Shown one piece after another: positions 1 to 8,622 of a DNA stretch of 64,000 nucleotides. The first letter of the stretch is position 1. The number at the start of each line of letters is the position of its first letter. The notes beneath the pieces were generated by a model, which searched no databases, had not been told where the DNA came from, and saw nothing but the letters and a program-made list of their open reading frames with translations. Source of the DNA: Malaciobacter marinus (lineage in GTDB: Bacteria > Campylobacterota > Campylobacteria > Campylobacterales > Arcobacteraceae); assembly GCF_003544855.1 (NCBI RefSeq), contig NZ_CP032101.1:496001-560000 (forward strand). Reading direction: 5' to 3'. The position numbers and the translations under genes were made by a program.

Positions 1-1
1 T

Positions 2-796
2 TATGTATTAATGCCATCATTATTGATTTATAAACTTGCAACTGCATCTTTTGAAGGGATTAATAGTATAAATTTTGTTTTAACTGCACTTTTTACTATA
101 TCTTTAGTTTTGATAATCTTAATTTTAATAAATAAAATATTTAATTTTAAAGGTGACTCTTTTACTTCAATAGTTCAAGGTTCAATTAGATTTAATACTT
201 ATGTATTTTTAGCTTTAGCTGATTCTGTTTTTGGTGATAAAGGATTGGTTTTAGCTGCTATATTAATGATGTTTGTAATTCCTTTTATTAATATTATTTG
301 TATATCTATTTTTGCTCTTTATGTAAATGATAGTAAATTAACATTTTTATATTTAATAAAATCTATAATCACTAATCCTTTAATTGTGGCATGTTTTCTA
401 GGTGGATTTATAAATTTTATGGGAATTGAGCTTTTCTCAAGCTTTGATAAGATATTAGAAATTTTAAGTTCTGCTGCTCTTCCTCTTGGACTTTTATCAG
501 TTGGTTTTGGTTTAGTTATAAAAGAGATAACTTCATCTAAAGAGGAGATAGTTATTACAAACATAGCCAAACTTGTGTTAACTCCTTTGATTATGTTTGT
601 TATAGCTGATTTTTTTAAATTAAATGACTTTATGATTTCTATACTCATAATTTTTGCAGTTTTGCCAACAGCTCCATCATCTTTTGTTTTGGCAAGACAA
701 CTTGGAGGTAATATAAAACTAATGTCATCTATTATTACTGTGCAAACTTTATTATCTGCATTTTTTATTATGCTTGTTTTAAATTATTTTATATAG
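2..796 (+). CDS. AEC-family (auxin efflux carrier-like) permease, 5' truncated by window edge
   Basis: Hydrophobic protein with about eight membrane segments visible and a polar mid-protein loop, resembling the AEC/MdcF-YfdV transporters that export or import small organic anions across the inner membrane. The reading frame is open to the left edge (three further codons before the first Met at 11), and family members are about 310 residues while 264 are seen, so roughly 45 N-terminal residues are probably missing. The C-terminal half carries the family-like proline/serine cluster LPTAPSSFVLA and a glycine-rich GLLSVGFGL helix. Substrate cannot be told. No operon partner is visible; catalase starts 98 bases downstream with its own ribosome-binding site. 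Confidence 0.75.
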   Translation, partial: YVLMPSLLIYKLATASFEGINSINFVLTALFTISLVLIILILINKIFNFKGDSFTSIVQGSIRFNTYVFLALADSVFGDKGLVLAAILMMFVIPFINIICISIFALYVNDSKLTFLYLIKSIITNPLIVACFLGGFINFMGIELFSSFDKILEILSSAALPLGLLSVGFGLVIKEITSSKEEIVITNIAKLVLTPLIMFVIADFFKLNDFMISILIIFAVLPTAPSSFVLARQLGGNIKLMSSIITVQTLLSAFFIMLVLNYFI

Positions 797-894
797 TTAT
801 AATTTAACTGTAAAAATTAACTAAGTTCTATTTAACAATTATAACAATAAGATTTAGTATTAAAGAAAAATCTTTTCTACTAAAGGAGCATTTT

Positions 895-2325
895 ATGAAA
901 AAGACTATGACAACAACTGCGGGAAATCCAATTTCGGATAATCAAAACTCAATAACAGCAGGAGAACGTGGTCCTGTACTTATGCAAGATTATCAGTTAA
1001 TAGAAAAATTAGCCCATCAAAATAGAGAAAGAATTCCTGAACGAGTTGTACATGCAAATGGTAGTGCAGCTTATGGAAAGCTTGTTATTACAGAAGATAT
1101 TTCAAAATATACAAAAGCAAAAGTTTTACAAAAATCAGAAGAGACAAAGCTTTTACTTAGATTTTCTACAGTTGCAGGTGAAAGAGGTGCTGCTGATGCA
1201 GAAAGAGATGTAAGAGGTTTTGCTCTTAAGTTTTATACAAAAGAGGGCAATTGGGATTTAGTAGGAAATAATACACCTGTTTTTTTCGTAAGAGATGCAT
1301 ACAAATTCCCAGATTTTATTCATACTCAAAAAAGACATCCACAAACAAATTTAAGAAGCAATACCGCTGCTTGGGATTTTTGGTCGTTAAGTCCAGAAAG
1401 TTTACACCAAGTAACAATATTGATGTCAAATAGAGGTTTACCAAAATCATATAGACATATAAATGGATATGGTTCACATACATATAGCTTAATAAATGAA
1501 AAAAATGAAAGATTTTGGGTTAAGTTTCACTTTAAAACTATGCAAGGAATAGAAACTATTACAGATAAAGAAGCAGAAGAGATTGTTGGAAAAGATAGAG
1601 AATCAAATCAAAGAGATTTATTTGAAAATATTAATCAAGGAAATTATCCTAAATGGAGTTTTGAAATTCAAATAATGACAGAAGAAGAGGCTTTGGCATG
1701 TTCTTTTAATCCTTTTGATTTAACAAAAGTTTGGCCACATAGTGATTATCCAATGATAAAAGTTGGAGAACTTACACTAAATGAAAATCCAAAAAATTAT
1801 TTCAATGAAGTAGAACAAGCATCTTTCTCACCTTCAAATGTAGTTGCTGGAATAGGTTTTTCACCTGATAAGATGCTTCAAGCTAGAATCTTTTCTTATC
1901 CAGATGCCCATAGATATAGAGTGGGTACTCATTATGAAATGTTACCTGTAAATAGACCAATAGTTGATGTTAAAACTTATCATGCTGATGGTGCTATGAA
2001 TTATGATCAAAAAGATATAAGCGATGCATATTATGAACCAAATAGTTTTGATGGGCCAGTTGAAGATAAAGCTTTTGAAGAACCAGCTTTAAAAATAGAA
2101 GATACTTATGCTAAAAGATATGACCATAGAGAAAGCAATGATGATTTTTCTCAACCAAGAGCACTCTTTAATTTAATGAATGAAAATGAAAAAGAACAGC
2201 TTTTTGGAAATATAGCTCGTGCAATGGATGGAGTTCCTTTAAATATAATAAATAGACAATTAGAATTATTTGGAAAAATTGATAAAGCATATAAAATGGG
2301 AGTAAAAAAAGCATTAGGAATTTAA
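895..2325 (+). CDS. katA: Monofunctional heme catalase (small-subunit, clade 3 type)
   Basis: Breaks down hydrogen peroxide to water and oxygen. The 476-residue length fits small-subunit catalases. Visible landmarks are the distal histidine in RVVHANG (about residue 53), the [10 protein letters not shown] stretch after it, the distal asparagine in [10 protein letters not shown], and the proximal heme tyrosine in [10 protein letters not shown] (about residue 340). There is no signal peptide, so it is cytoplasmic. A good AAAGGAG site precedes the ATG. The ankyrin gene follows after a single base, the same pairing as katA with an ankyrin heme-trafficking partner (Cj1386) in Campylobacter jejuni. 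A CosR/HsrA-type regulator, known to control katA in C. jejuni, lies 3.1 kb downstream. Confidence 0.97.
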   Translation: MKKTMTTTAGNPISDNQNSITAGERGPVLMQDYQLIEKLAHQNRERIPERVVHANGSAAYGKLVITEDISKYTKAKVLQKSEETKLLLRFSTVAGERGAADAERDVRGFALKFYTKEGNWDLVGNNTPVFFVRDAYKFPDFIHTQKRHPQTNLRSNTAAWDFWSLSPESLHQVTILMSNRGLPKSYRHINGYGSHTYSLINEKNERFWVKFHFKTMQGIETITDKEAEEIVGKDRESNQRDLFENINQGNYPKWSFEIQIMTEEEALACSFNPFDLTKVWPHSDYPMIKVGELTLNENPKNYFNEVEQASFSPSNVVAGIGFSPDKMLQARIFSYPDAHRYRVGTHYEMLPVNRPIVDVKTYHADGAMNYDQKDISDAYYEPNSFDGPVEDKAFEEPALKIEDTYAKRYDHRESNDDFSQPRALFNLMNENEKEQLFGNIARAMDGVPLNIINRQLELFGKIDKAYKMGVKKALGI

Positions 2326-2326
2326 A

Positions 2327-2815
2327 ATGGAAATATCAGCTGAAGAATTAAAAAGATATGAAGAACTTCAACTATTTGCTTTAGATTATGCAAGGCAAGG
2401 AAAAACAGAAGATTTAAAAGCTATGTTAGAAGCCAAAATGCCAGTTGACTTATCAGATTCTAAAGGTAATACACTATTAATGTTAGCTTCATATAATGGA
2501 AATTATGAAACAGCAAAGATGATTCTTAACTTTAATGCAAAAGTTGATAAGAAAAATGATAGAGGGCAAACTCCATTAGCAGGAGTTTGCTTTAAGGGTT
2601 ACTTTGATATTGTAAAACTTTTAGTAGAAGCAAATGCTAATATTTATGAAAATAATGGAATGAAAACAACACCTATAATGTTTGCTTCTATTTTTGGAAA
2701 TTATGAAATTGTGAATTATTTAAATTCAAAGAGCAAAAATAACTTTACAAATAGATTTTATTTAAAGCTTTCAAAACTATTTAGTCTATTTAAAATAAAA
2801 AATAGACTAAAATAG
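2327..2815 (+). CDS. Ankyrin-repeat protein, probable catalase accessory factor
   Basis: 162 residues with about three ankyrin repeats (roughly residues 44-140), visible as recurring GNTLLMLASYNGNYE-, GQTPLAGVCFKGYFD- and TTPIMFASIFGNYE-type helices. There is no signal peptide. The ATG lies one base after the catalase stop, so translation is almost certainly coupled. In C. jejuni the equivalent gene downstream of katA (Cj1386) is needed for full catalase activity through heme delivery, and pseudomonads have ankB beside a catalase; the same role is inferred here from position and repeats. The last codons form one arm of a terminator-like hairpin (2780-2811). Confidence 0.85.
   Translation: MEISAEELKRYEELQLFALDYARQGKTEDLKAMLEAKMPVDLSDSKGNTLLMLASYNGNYETAKMILNFNAKVDKKNDRGQTPLAGVCFKGYFDIVKLLVEANANIYENNGMKTTPIMFASIFGNYEIVNYLNSKSKNNFTNRFYLKLSKLFSLFKIKNRLK
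2780..2811. terminator. Hairpin at the 3' end of katA-ankyrin operon
   Basis: A perfect 12-bp inverted repeat (2780-2791 with 2800-2811) surrounds an 8-base A-rich loop, and the stem can extend further with one bulged base. It lies inside the last codons of the ankyrin gene and faces a convergent gene ending at 2817, so it may stop transcription from both sides. The T-run on either side is modest. Confidence 0.55.
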
Positions 2816-2816
2816 T

Positions 2817-3164
2817 TTATCCTAAGCATTGGTTATTATTAAAATCAACTTCTGCTAGAGAGTCTTGTTTGTATGAAAAAGTTATAAGAACATTGTTTTG
2901 TTCTTCTAATCTTTTTATTTCAAAATCAAAACTATTTTCAATTCTTGGGAATAACCCAGCTGGTATTTGATGGTTTAGCATGATTAGTTTATTTTTAGAA
3001 TCATTTATTAGTTTTAAACCTGCCATTGCATTTATCATAGGTTCTGGCACTGCGCAAGATGAAGTATCAAAGTAATAATATTTAATATCATCTTGTTCAT
3101 ATACAAAAAAGTCTACTGTACTGTTTTCAACTTTAATTTTTTGTGCATTATTAGGGATTTCCAT
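2817..3164 (-). CDS. Small protein resembling DUF2249 (TusA-like fold)
   Basis: 115-residue soluble protein of unknown function. The middle shows a C-A-V-P-E-P motif at about residues 37-42 followed by a helix, then a strand LIMLNHQIPAGLFPR and a final strand LITFSYKQ. This order matches the DUF2249/TusA-like pattern, in which a Cys-Pro-x-Pro-like motif starts the first helix. TusA relatives move sulfur; DUF2249 proteins often sit near redox and nitrogen-oxide genes. The assignment is by pattern only. The gene is transcribed leftwards, convergent with the catalase operon, and an AAGGGCA site precedes its ATG. Confidence 0.5.
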   Translation of the reverse strand: MEIPNNAQKIKVENSTVDFFVYEQDDIKYYYFDTSSCAVPEPMINAMAGLKLINDSKNKLIMLNHQIPAGLFPRIENSFDFEIKRLEEQNNVLITFSYKQDSLAEVDFNNNQCLG

Positions 3165-3185
3165 TTTTTTGCCCTTATTTTAAAA

Positions 3186-3545
3186 TTATTTTTTCAATAA
3201 TAATGACTGTACTCTTGCTTTAAAATTATTATCATTTTTAAACAACTGAGAAAGTGAATTATATTTTTGTATTGTAAGATTATTATCTTGAATAACAACT
3301 TTTGCTTTATTCATAAACTCTTGATTGTAGCTTTCTACTTCTTTACTTGACAAAGGCTGTTCAGTCTTTTTATATTTTTTATCCATTTTATTTTGAATAG
3401 AAACTTTTAAAGTATTTAGTTTAACTGATGCATTTGCAAAATTTTTAATTTCTTTATTACTTACTTGAGCATTTTCTAATTTAGTATTTTGATTTGCACT
3501 TAAAAGAGTACAAAAAGCAATTATTGAGAAAAATATTCTTAACAT
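3186..3545 (-). CDS. Exported DUF4168-like protein
   Basis: A small secreted protein of unknown function. The chosen ATG at 3545 gives 119 residues and is preceded at the right distance by AAAAAAGGA; an upstream in-frame start at 3584 would place that ribosome-binding site inside the gene. The N-terminus MLRIFFSIIAFCTLLSANQN is a Sec signal peptide. The mature part is charged and helical and ends with a Tyr-Asn...Phe-Lys-Asn-Asp...Arg-Val pattern typical of DUF4168 (helix, YN-containing loop, ND, RV helix). It lies 21 bases upstream of the DUF2249-like gene, so the two may share a transcript. Confidence 0.55.
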   Translation of the reverse strand: MLRIFFSIIAFCTLLSANQNTKLENAQVSNKEIKNFANASVKLNTLKVSIQNKMDKKYKKTEQPLSSKEVESYNQEFMNKAKVVIQDNNLTIQKYNSLSQLFKNDNNFKARVQSLLLKK

Positions 3546-3689
3546 AATTTCATCCTTTTTTAATTTTTCTGACATTAACATCATAAAACTTAAATAAAAA
3601 TAATAAATATTAATTTTTTTATTTATAACAATCTTTATTAAAATTATTATATTATGAAGGTAATTTTAATCAATATTAAAGGATATCTA

Positions 3690-4118
3690 ATGGAATGTGA
3701 ATTTGCAACTATTAATTCAAATAAAGATGAGATAAAAGAGATTTTTGAAAATACTAAGACTATTGCTATTATTGGTTGTTCTCCTGATAGCTCAAAAGCT
3801 AGCAATAAGGTTGCGGTATACTTAAAAAATGTCGGTTTTAAAATCGTTCCTGTTTACCCTAAGGAAGATGAAATTTTAGGAGAGAAAGTTTATAGAAGTT
3901 TAGGAGATATACCTTTTAAAGTTGATATGGTAGATATTTTTAGAAAACCTGAAGTTATAGATAAAGTAGTAGATGAAGCTATTAAAAGAGGTGATGTTGA
4001 TATTATTTGGACTCAATTAGGTTTAGTAAATAATGATGCAGCAAAAAAAGCAAAAAAAGCAGGGATGAAAGTAGTACAAAATAATTGTACTAAAATCGAA
4101 CACGCTGCTATATATTAA
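3690..4118 (+). CDS. CoA-binding-domain protein (YccU-like)
   Basis: 142 residues comprising one Rossmann-type CoA-binding domain. It shows the strand-glycine motif IAIIGCSPDSSKAS (about residues 25-38), the KIVPVYPKEDEILG stretch and the C-terminal pattern VVQNNCTKIEH typical of YccU-type succinyl-CoA-synthetase-alpha-like proteins. The cellular role of the family is not established. The start at 3690 is chosen because AAAGGA lies just upstream; an earlier Met at 3654 lacks such a site. The stop codon overlaps the convergent histidine kinase gene by four bases. Confidence 0.8.
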   Translation: MECEFATINSNKDEIKEIFENTKTIAIIGCSPDSSKASNKVAVYLKNVGFKIVPVYPKEDEILGEKVYRSLGDIPFKVDMVDIFRKPEVIDKVVDEAIKRGDVDIIWTQLGLVNNDAAKKAKKAGMKVVQNNCTKIEHAAIY

Positions 4119-5407
4119 GATATTTTACAAACTAAATTGTTGTAAAGCATTAGCTTTGCAACACATCCAGATTTTCCATCTTTTCTATTTTCAAGTGAAA
4201 GTTTAGCTCCCAGTGCATCTGCTGCATTTTTTGCTAAAAATAAACCAAGTCCAGCACCTTGTTCATTTCCCACTCTTTTAAATGGTGCGAATAAGTCTAT
4301 CTTTTCATCAATTCCTATTCCCTCATCAATAACACTAATTGATGTAGTATCTTTACTTTTTTCAAGTCTTATTGCAATTGTTTTTTCTTCAGGAGTAAAC
4401 TTTATTGCATTTTGTACGAAGTTTTGAATAATTTGATTAAGTAAAGTAACTTGTAATAAAGTATTATAATAGTTTACATTTGCATAAAATGTTATAGTAA
4501 TTTTCTTTTGTGCACTTAGCATTCTATAATCATTTGTTTTTCTTTGCATATATTGAACTAAGTCAATCTCTGTTGCTTTTTCAAATTGTGCGCCCTCAGC
4601 TCTTCCTATATCAAGAATTGAACCTATCATTTTATTCATATCATCTATTTGTTTTATAGTCAATTTTAATGTATCTTGATATTTTTCAGGCTCTCTTTGT
4701 TTCATCAAAGTAACTTCATTTTTTAATTTCATAACTGCTAAGGGAGTCTTAAGTTCATGTGCAGCACCTATAAATAGCTCTTTTTTAAATCTTACATAAG
4801 TCTCAATTCTATTAGTTAAAGAGTTTATAGAATCAGCAAGTGGATGAAACTCTATTGGTAAAGAATCTTTTTTTATTTGTGTAAGATAATTCTCATTCAT
4901 ATTAGATAATTTTTTATTGATTTGTAAAATTGGTCTAAGTAGTGTTTTTGATACAGTAAAAGCATATAAAATGATTAATATTAATCCACCAAGAGATAAA
5001 AATAATAAGTTATTAAATATTTTTGTTAACATCTCTCTTGAAGAGTTGATATTTTTTATTATTTTAATAAATTTTTTACTTTTTATATCAAATGGATATA
5101 GTAATTCAACATAATGATCTTGACCATCTTTAAATGTTTCAAAACTTATTTCTGATAGATTATCAATAGTTACTAAATCAACACTAATCCCAGTATGAGT
5201 AATAATATTAAAGTTTGTTTTGTTAGGGTCTTTACTTTTACTTACTTTATAAATAAGTTGTGCATCTGAAACAAGACTCTCTTTTAATTCTTCATAAATT
5301 GTAGCTTTTGTATAACCATAAAAAATAAAAGAAAGAGTAGTTATGAACAACGAAGTTGCAAGTATTAGTTTTTGATAAAACTGAGTATAAATGCTTTTCG
5401 TGTTCAT
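4115..5407 (-). CDS. Sensor histidine kinase paired with the HsrA/CosR-like regulator
   Basis: 430-residue membrane kinase. A first membrane segment lies at about 13-32, a short periplasmic domain of about 95 residues follows, the second membrane segment is at about 133-152, then a HAMP-like linker. The phospho-acceptor His is at about 217 in GAAHELKTPL, the N box is NFVQNAIKF (about 329-337), and the ATP-lid motifs are DEGIGI and GAGLGLFLAKN. All catalytic elements look intact. It lies 16 bases downstream of a regulator resembling HsrA/CosR, and the two are surely co-transcribed. Helicobacter pylori and C. jejuni have this regulator as an orphan without a kinase. The small periplasmic domain gives no clue to the signal. 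Confidence 0.9.
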   Translation of the reverse strand: MNTKSIYTQFYQKLILATSLFITTLSFIFYGYTKATIYEELKESLVSDAQLIYKVSKSKDPNKTNFNIITHTGISVDLVTIDNLSEISFETFKDGQDHYVELLYPFDIKSKKFIKIIKNINSSREMLTKIFNNLLFLSLGGLILIILYAFTVSKTLLRPILQINKKLSNMNENYLTQIKKDSLPIEFHPLADSINSLTNRIETYVRFKKELFIGAAHELKTPLAVMKLKNEVTLMKQREPEKYQDTLKLTIKQIDDMNKMIGSILDIGRAEGAQFEKATEIDLVQYMQRKTNDYRMLSAQKKITITFYANVNYYNTLLQVTLLNQIIQNFVQNAIKFTPEEKTIAIRLEKSKDTTSISVIDEGIGIDEKIDLFAPFKRVGNEQGAGLGLFLAKNAADALGAKLSLENRKDGKSGCVAKLMLYNNLVCKIS

Positions 5408-5423
5408 ATGTAATCCTTAAAAA

Positions 5424-6107
5424 TTATTCAATCTCGTCTTGTGCTTCAGGATAGCAGAATCTATATCCTCTTCTTCTAATAGTTTCAATAGTAGAAATAT
5501 TTAAAGGTTTATCCATTTTTTGTCTAATTTGATTTATAGCAACTTCAATAACATTTGGAGTAACTAATTCAGGCTCTTCCCAAATTGCATCTAATAGTTG
5601 TTCTTTTGAAACTATTTGATCTCTATGTCTAGCAAGGTGAGTTAATACTTCAAAAGGTTTACCTTTTAGTTCAATTTCTTCATCATTATAGATAATTTTT
5701 TCTTCATCTGGATTGATAACTAAATCTTCAATTTCTATTACATTTGTTCCACCAAATCTTAATCTAGCTTCAATTCTAGCAAGTAAGATATCAAAGTCAA
5801 ATGGCTTTTTAATATAATCATCTGCTCCTGATTTTAATGCTTCTATTTCACTCTCTTTATCATCTCTTGCTGAGATAATTACAACAGCAGTTCTTGAACT
5901 TCTATTTTTAACGATTTTACATAATTCAATCCCATCACCATCTGGTAACATCCAGTCAGTTAATACTAAATCATAGTTTCTAATATCGATAAAATATTCT
6001 GCATCTTTATAGTTTTCTGCAGCATCTACTTGATAACCAAAATCAGTTAGACCTTCTTGCAGTGTTCTGTTTAATGTTATTTCATCTTCAATAATTAAAA
6101 TTCTCAT
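5424..6107 (-). CDS. OmpR-family response regulator, HsrA/CosR type
   Basis: 227 residues: receiver (about 1-115) plus winged-helix DNA-binding domain (about 125-222). The C-terminal half, with stretches such as ELKGKPFEVLTHLARH and IWEEPELVTPNVIEVA, matches what I recall of HsrA (HP1043) and CosR (Cj0355), essential regulators of redox and housekeeping genes in Helicobacter and Campylobacter. Unlike those degenerate receivers, this one keeps the complete phosphorylation pocket: E7/D8, phospho-acceptor D51 (LTDWMLPDGDG), S79 and K101. Its kinase gene is immediately downstream. It starts divergently from peb4, with an AAGGAAA ribosome-binding site and a TACAAT -10-like box about 45 bases upstream. 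Confidence 0.9.
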   Translation of the reverse strand: MRILIIEDEITLNRTLQEGLTDFGYQVDAAENYKDAEYFIDIRNYDLVLTDWMLPDGDGIELCKIVKNRSSRTAVVIISARDDKESEIEALKSGADDYIKKPFDFDILLARIEARLRFGGTNVIEIEDLVINPDEEKIIYNDEEIELKGKPFEVLTHLARHRDQIVSKEQLLDAIWEEPELVTPNVIEVAINQIRQKMDKPLNISTIETIRRRGYRFCYPEAQDEIE

Positions 6108-6118
6108 GTTATAATTTC

Positions 6119-6157
6119 CTTAAATTTAAGTTAAGTTTAAATTTTGTGCGAATTGTA
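6119..6157 (-). promoter_or_regulatory. Leader/promoter of the HsrA-like regulator
   Basis: Read leftwards there is a TACAAT -10-like box (6152-6157), then a run of TTAAG/TTTAA motifs, including the palindrome CTTAAATTTAAG (6119-6130) that overlaps the ribosome-binding site. Such repeats close to the start would suit autoregulation, but this is inference and the surrounding DNA is very A+T-rich. Confidence 0.35.
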
Positions 6158-6334
6158 CCATAAAAATTTAAAAATTTAAAGGTTTTTTAAGTTAAATATT
6201 CAAATTTTCATGAATGAGTGATTTTTATAATCTAAATTTAGATATACTAAAGACTTTATTTTAAATTTTTTCAATTAACTAATTGTTAATAAAATATAGA
6301 TAGAATAAGCAAATATTTAAACAAAAGGAAGACT

Positions 6335-7144
6335 ATGAGAAAGATTGTTACAAGTGTAATTGCTACACTAGCTTTAAGTACTGCCACATTAAATGCAGCA
6401 GATTATTATGCTACAGTAAATGGGGAAAAAATTACAAAAAATGATCTAAAAGTAGTATTAAGAAATCCAAATATTGATTTTGATGTATTACCAAAAGATA
6501 AAAAAGATCAAGTGTTACAACAAGCTATTGAAAAAAAACTTTTAACAGATGAAGCTATTAAAAGTGGGATTGAAAAAGATAAATCTTTCAAAGATGCTTT
6601 AGAAAAAATTAAAAAAGACTTAGCTTTAGAAATTTGGATGCAAAATCAATTCAAAGATATTAAAGTAACACAAAATGAACAAAAAGATTTTTATAATAAA
6701 AGTAAAGATAAGTTTAAAAAACCAGCTACTTTAGAAGCAAGACATATACTATTAAAAACAGAAAAAGATGCAAAGAATGCAATTGAAAAATTAAATAAAG
6801 CAAAAAATAAAAAAGAGACTTTTATTAAACTTGCTGGTGAAATGTCAAAAGGGCCTACTGCTTCAAAAGGTGGATATTTAGGTAAATTCCAAGAAAATAA
6901 AATGGTTCCAGAATTTAGTGCTGGTGCAAAGGCTTTAAAAGCTGGAGAATATTCTAAAAAACCTGTTAAAACTCAGTTTGGATATCATGTTATTTATTTA
7001 GAGTCAAAAACTCCTGCTTCAACTATGAGCTATAATGAAGTAAAAGATAAAATTAAAGAGTTTTTATTACAAGATAAATTTAGAAAATCAATTAGTGATA
7101 CAGCTAGTAGATTAAAAAAACAAGCAAAAATAGTTATTAAGTAA
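6335..7144 (+). CDS. peb4: Periplasmic peptidyl-prolyl isomerase/chaperone, PEB4 (CBF2) type
   Basis: Exported SurA/PpiC-type folding factor for outer-membrane proteins. 269 residues: Sec signal peptide (1 to about 21, ending LNAA), an N-terminal helical chaperone region (about 25-125), and a parvulin domain (about 130-235) with ARHILLKTEKDA, KGGYLGKF and the terminal QFGYHVIYLESK. The gene sits 10 bases before class II aldolase, as in the C. jejuni pair Cj0596-Cj0597, which supports the PEB4 name. A good AAAGGAAG site precedes the ATG. Confidence 0.92.
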   Translation: MRKIVTSVIATLALSTATLNAADYYATVNGEKITKNDLKVVLRNPNIDFDVLPKDKKDQVLQQAIEKKLLTDEAIKSGIEKDKSFKDALEKIKKDLALEIWMQNQFKDIKVTQNEQKDFYNKSKDKFKKPATLEARHILLKTEKDAKNAIEKLNKAKNKKETFIKLAGEMSKGPTASKGGYLGKFQENKMVPEFSAGAKALKAGEYSKKPVKTQFGYHVIYLESKTPASTMSYNEVKDKIKEFLLQDKFRKSISDTASRLKKQAKIVIK

Positions 7145-7154
7145 GGAGAATTAA

Positions 7155-8222
7155 GTGGGCGTACTTGATGTGGTAAAACCTGGAGTATTAAGTGGTAGCG
7201 AAGCAAAAAAACTTTTTGCTTACGCTAAAAAAAATAGTTTCGCAATTCCTGCTGTTAATGTTGTAAATACAGATTCTGCAAATTCTGTTCTAGAAGCTGC
7301 TAGTAAAGTTAATTCACCAATTATTATTCAATTTTCAAATGGTGGAGCACAATATTTTGCAGGTAAGGGATTAAAAACTTCTAATGCTGCTATTTTAGGT
7401 GGTATTTCAGGAGCAAAGCATATTCATCAAATGGCAGAAGCTTATGGAATACCTGTAATATTACATACAGACCATGCTGCTAGAAAGCTTTTACCTTGGA
7501 TTGATGGATTATTAGAAGCTGGAAAAGAGCATTTTAAAGAAACAGGTAAACCTTTATATACATCTCATATGCTTGATTTAAGTGAAGAGAGTTTAGAAGA
7601 AAATATTTCTACATGTGTTGAGTACTTTAAAATAATGAATGAACTTGATATGATGATTGAAATTGAGCTTGGAATTACAGGTGGAGAAGAAGATGGTGTT
7701 GATAATACTGATGTTGACAATGCTTTACTTTATACTCAACCAGAAGAAGTTTGTTTTGCTTATGAACAATTAGGTAAAGTTGGAGAAAACTTTACAATAG
7801 CTGCTTCATTTGGGAATGTTCATGGTGTTTATAAACCTGGAAATGTTATTTTACGTCCTGATATTTTGAATAATTCTCAAAAATATATAGAGCAAAAACA
7901 TAATACTGATAAAAAACCAGTTGAATTTGTATTTCATGGTGGATCTGGATCATCTCTTGATGATATAAGAGAAGCAATTGAGTATGGTGTTATCAAAATG
8001 AATATAGATACTGATACACAATGGTCTTTTTGGGATGGAGTTAGAAAATATGAAGCCAAAAAAAGAGACTATTTACAAGCTCAAATTGGAAATCCAGAGG
8101 GTGAAGACAAACCAAATAAAAGCTATTATGATCCAAGAAAGTGGTTAAGAGCTGGACAAGAATCTATGATAGAAAGACTTGAAGTGGCATTTTCTGATCT
8201 TCAAGCATTAAATAAAAACTAA
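7155..8222 (+). CDS. fbaA: Class II fructose-bisphosphate aldolase
   Basis: Zinc-dependent aldolase interconverting fructose 1,6-bisphosphate with dihydroxyacetone phosphate and glyceraldehyde 3-phosphate in glycolysis/gluconeogenesis. At 355 residues it belongs to the longer class IIA type. Visible motifs are the zinc/catalytic region LHTDHAARK, the metal-ligand stretch MIEIELGITGGEEDG, the HGVYKPG histidine and the phosphate-binding FHGGSGSS. The start is a GTG with a strong AAGGAG site just upstream (7143-7148), giving an N-terminus beginning MGVLDVV. Probably cotranscribed with peb4; transcription ends at the hairpin 8215-8240. Confidence 0.96.
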   Translation: MGVLDVVKPGVLSGSEAKKLFAYAKKNSFAIPAVNVVNTDSANSVLEAASKVNSPIIIQFSNGGAQYFAGKGLKTSNAAILGGISGAKHIHQMAEAYGIPVILHTDHAARKLLPWIDGLLEAGKEHFKETGKPLYTSHMLDLSEESLEENISTCVEYFKIMNELDMMIEIELGITGGEEDGVDNTDVDNALLYTQPEEVCFAYEQLGKVGENFTIAASFGNVHGVYKPGNVILRPDILNNSQKYIEQKHNTDKKPVEFVFHGGSGSSLDDIREAIEYGVIKMNIDTDTQWSFWDGVRKYEAKKRDYLQAQIGNPEGEDKPNKSYYDPRKWLRAGQESMIERLEVAFSDLQALNKN

Positions 8223-8240
8223 GCAATTTTGCTTAGTTTT
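8215..8240. terminator. Bidirectional terminator between fbaA and exbD
   Basis: A perfect 11-bp inverted repeat, AAAACTAAGCA with TGCTTAGTTTT, encloses a four-base loop, with A-tracts on the left and T-tracts on the right, so it can act as an intrinsic terminator on both strands. It overlaps the end of fbaA and the stop codon of the convergent exbD. Confidence 0.85.
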
Positions 8241-8622
8241 ATTCTTCTTGTGTTATTAATGCAAGATTAGTTAAATCATACTTTTGTAGTAAATCAAGTA
8301 CTTTTACTACTCTTTCATACTTTACATTTTTATCAATTCTTACAACTATTGGTTTTGCTTTATCTTTTACTTCTTTTAAATTATCTTCTAATGATATAAA
8401 AGATACTTCTATACCTTTTATTGCTAACTTTTCTTGACTCAATTCAATAAATACTTGTTCTTTATTTACTTTTAACTCTTTTGCTTGGGAATTTGGCAAA
8501 TCTAAAATCAAAGCTAATTCATCTTTTTTAAATACAGATGTAACAATAAAAAATATAAGAAGTATAAACACCACATCAATTATTGGTGTTAAATCTGCTC
8601 CTAGTGGTTCTCTTCGTTTCAT
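8239..8622 (-). CDS. exbD: ExbD/TolR-family energy-transducing protein
   Basis: 127 residues with one N-terminal membrane helix (about residues 12-32) and a periplasmic domain. The conserved membrane aspartate is visible in LTPIIDVVFILLIFF, the proton-path residue of ExbD/TolR. It uses proton flow with ExbB to energise TonB-dependent uptake or, in Tol systems, outer-membrane constriction. The start overlaps the ExbB stop by four bases (ATGA arrangement). No tonB or tolB/pal is nearby, so the choice of ExbD over TolR rests mainly on the short ExbB partner; a TonB-dependent receptor occurs 37 kb away. Confidence 0.85.
   Translation of the reverse strand: MKRREPLGADLTPIIDVVFILLIFFIVTSVFKKDELALILDLPNSQAKELKVNKEQVFIELSQEKLAIKGIEVSFISLEDNLKEVKDKAKPIVVRIDKNVKYERVVKVLDLLQKYDLTNLALITQEE

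Noticed and set aside
820-890. PerR-like box upstream of catalase (AATTATAACAATAA)
   Set aside because: Only a loose match to TTATAATnATTATAA in very A+T-rich DNA; no symmetric half-sites.
3546-3584. Longer start of the DUF4168-like protein
   Set aside because: It would translate through the ribosome-binding site and put charged residues before the signal peptide.
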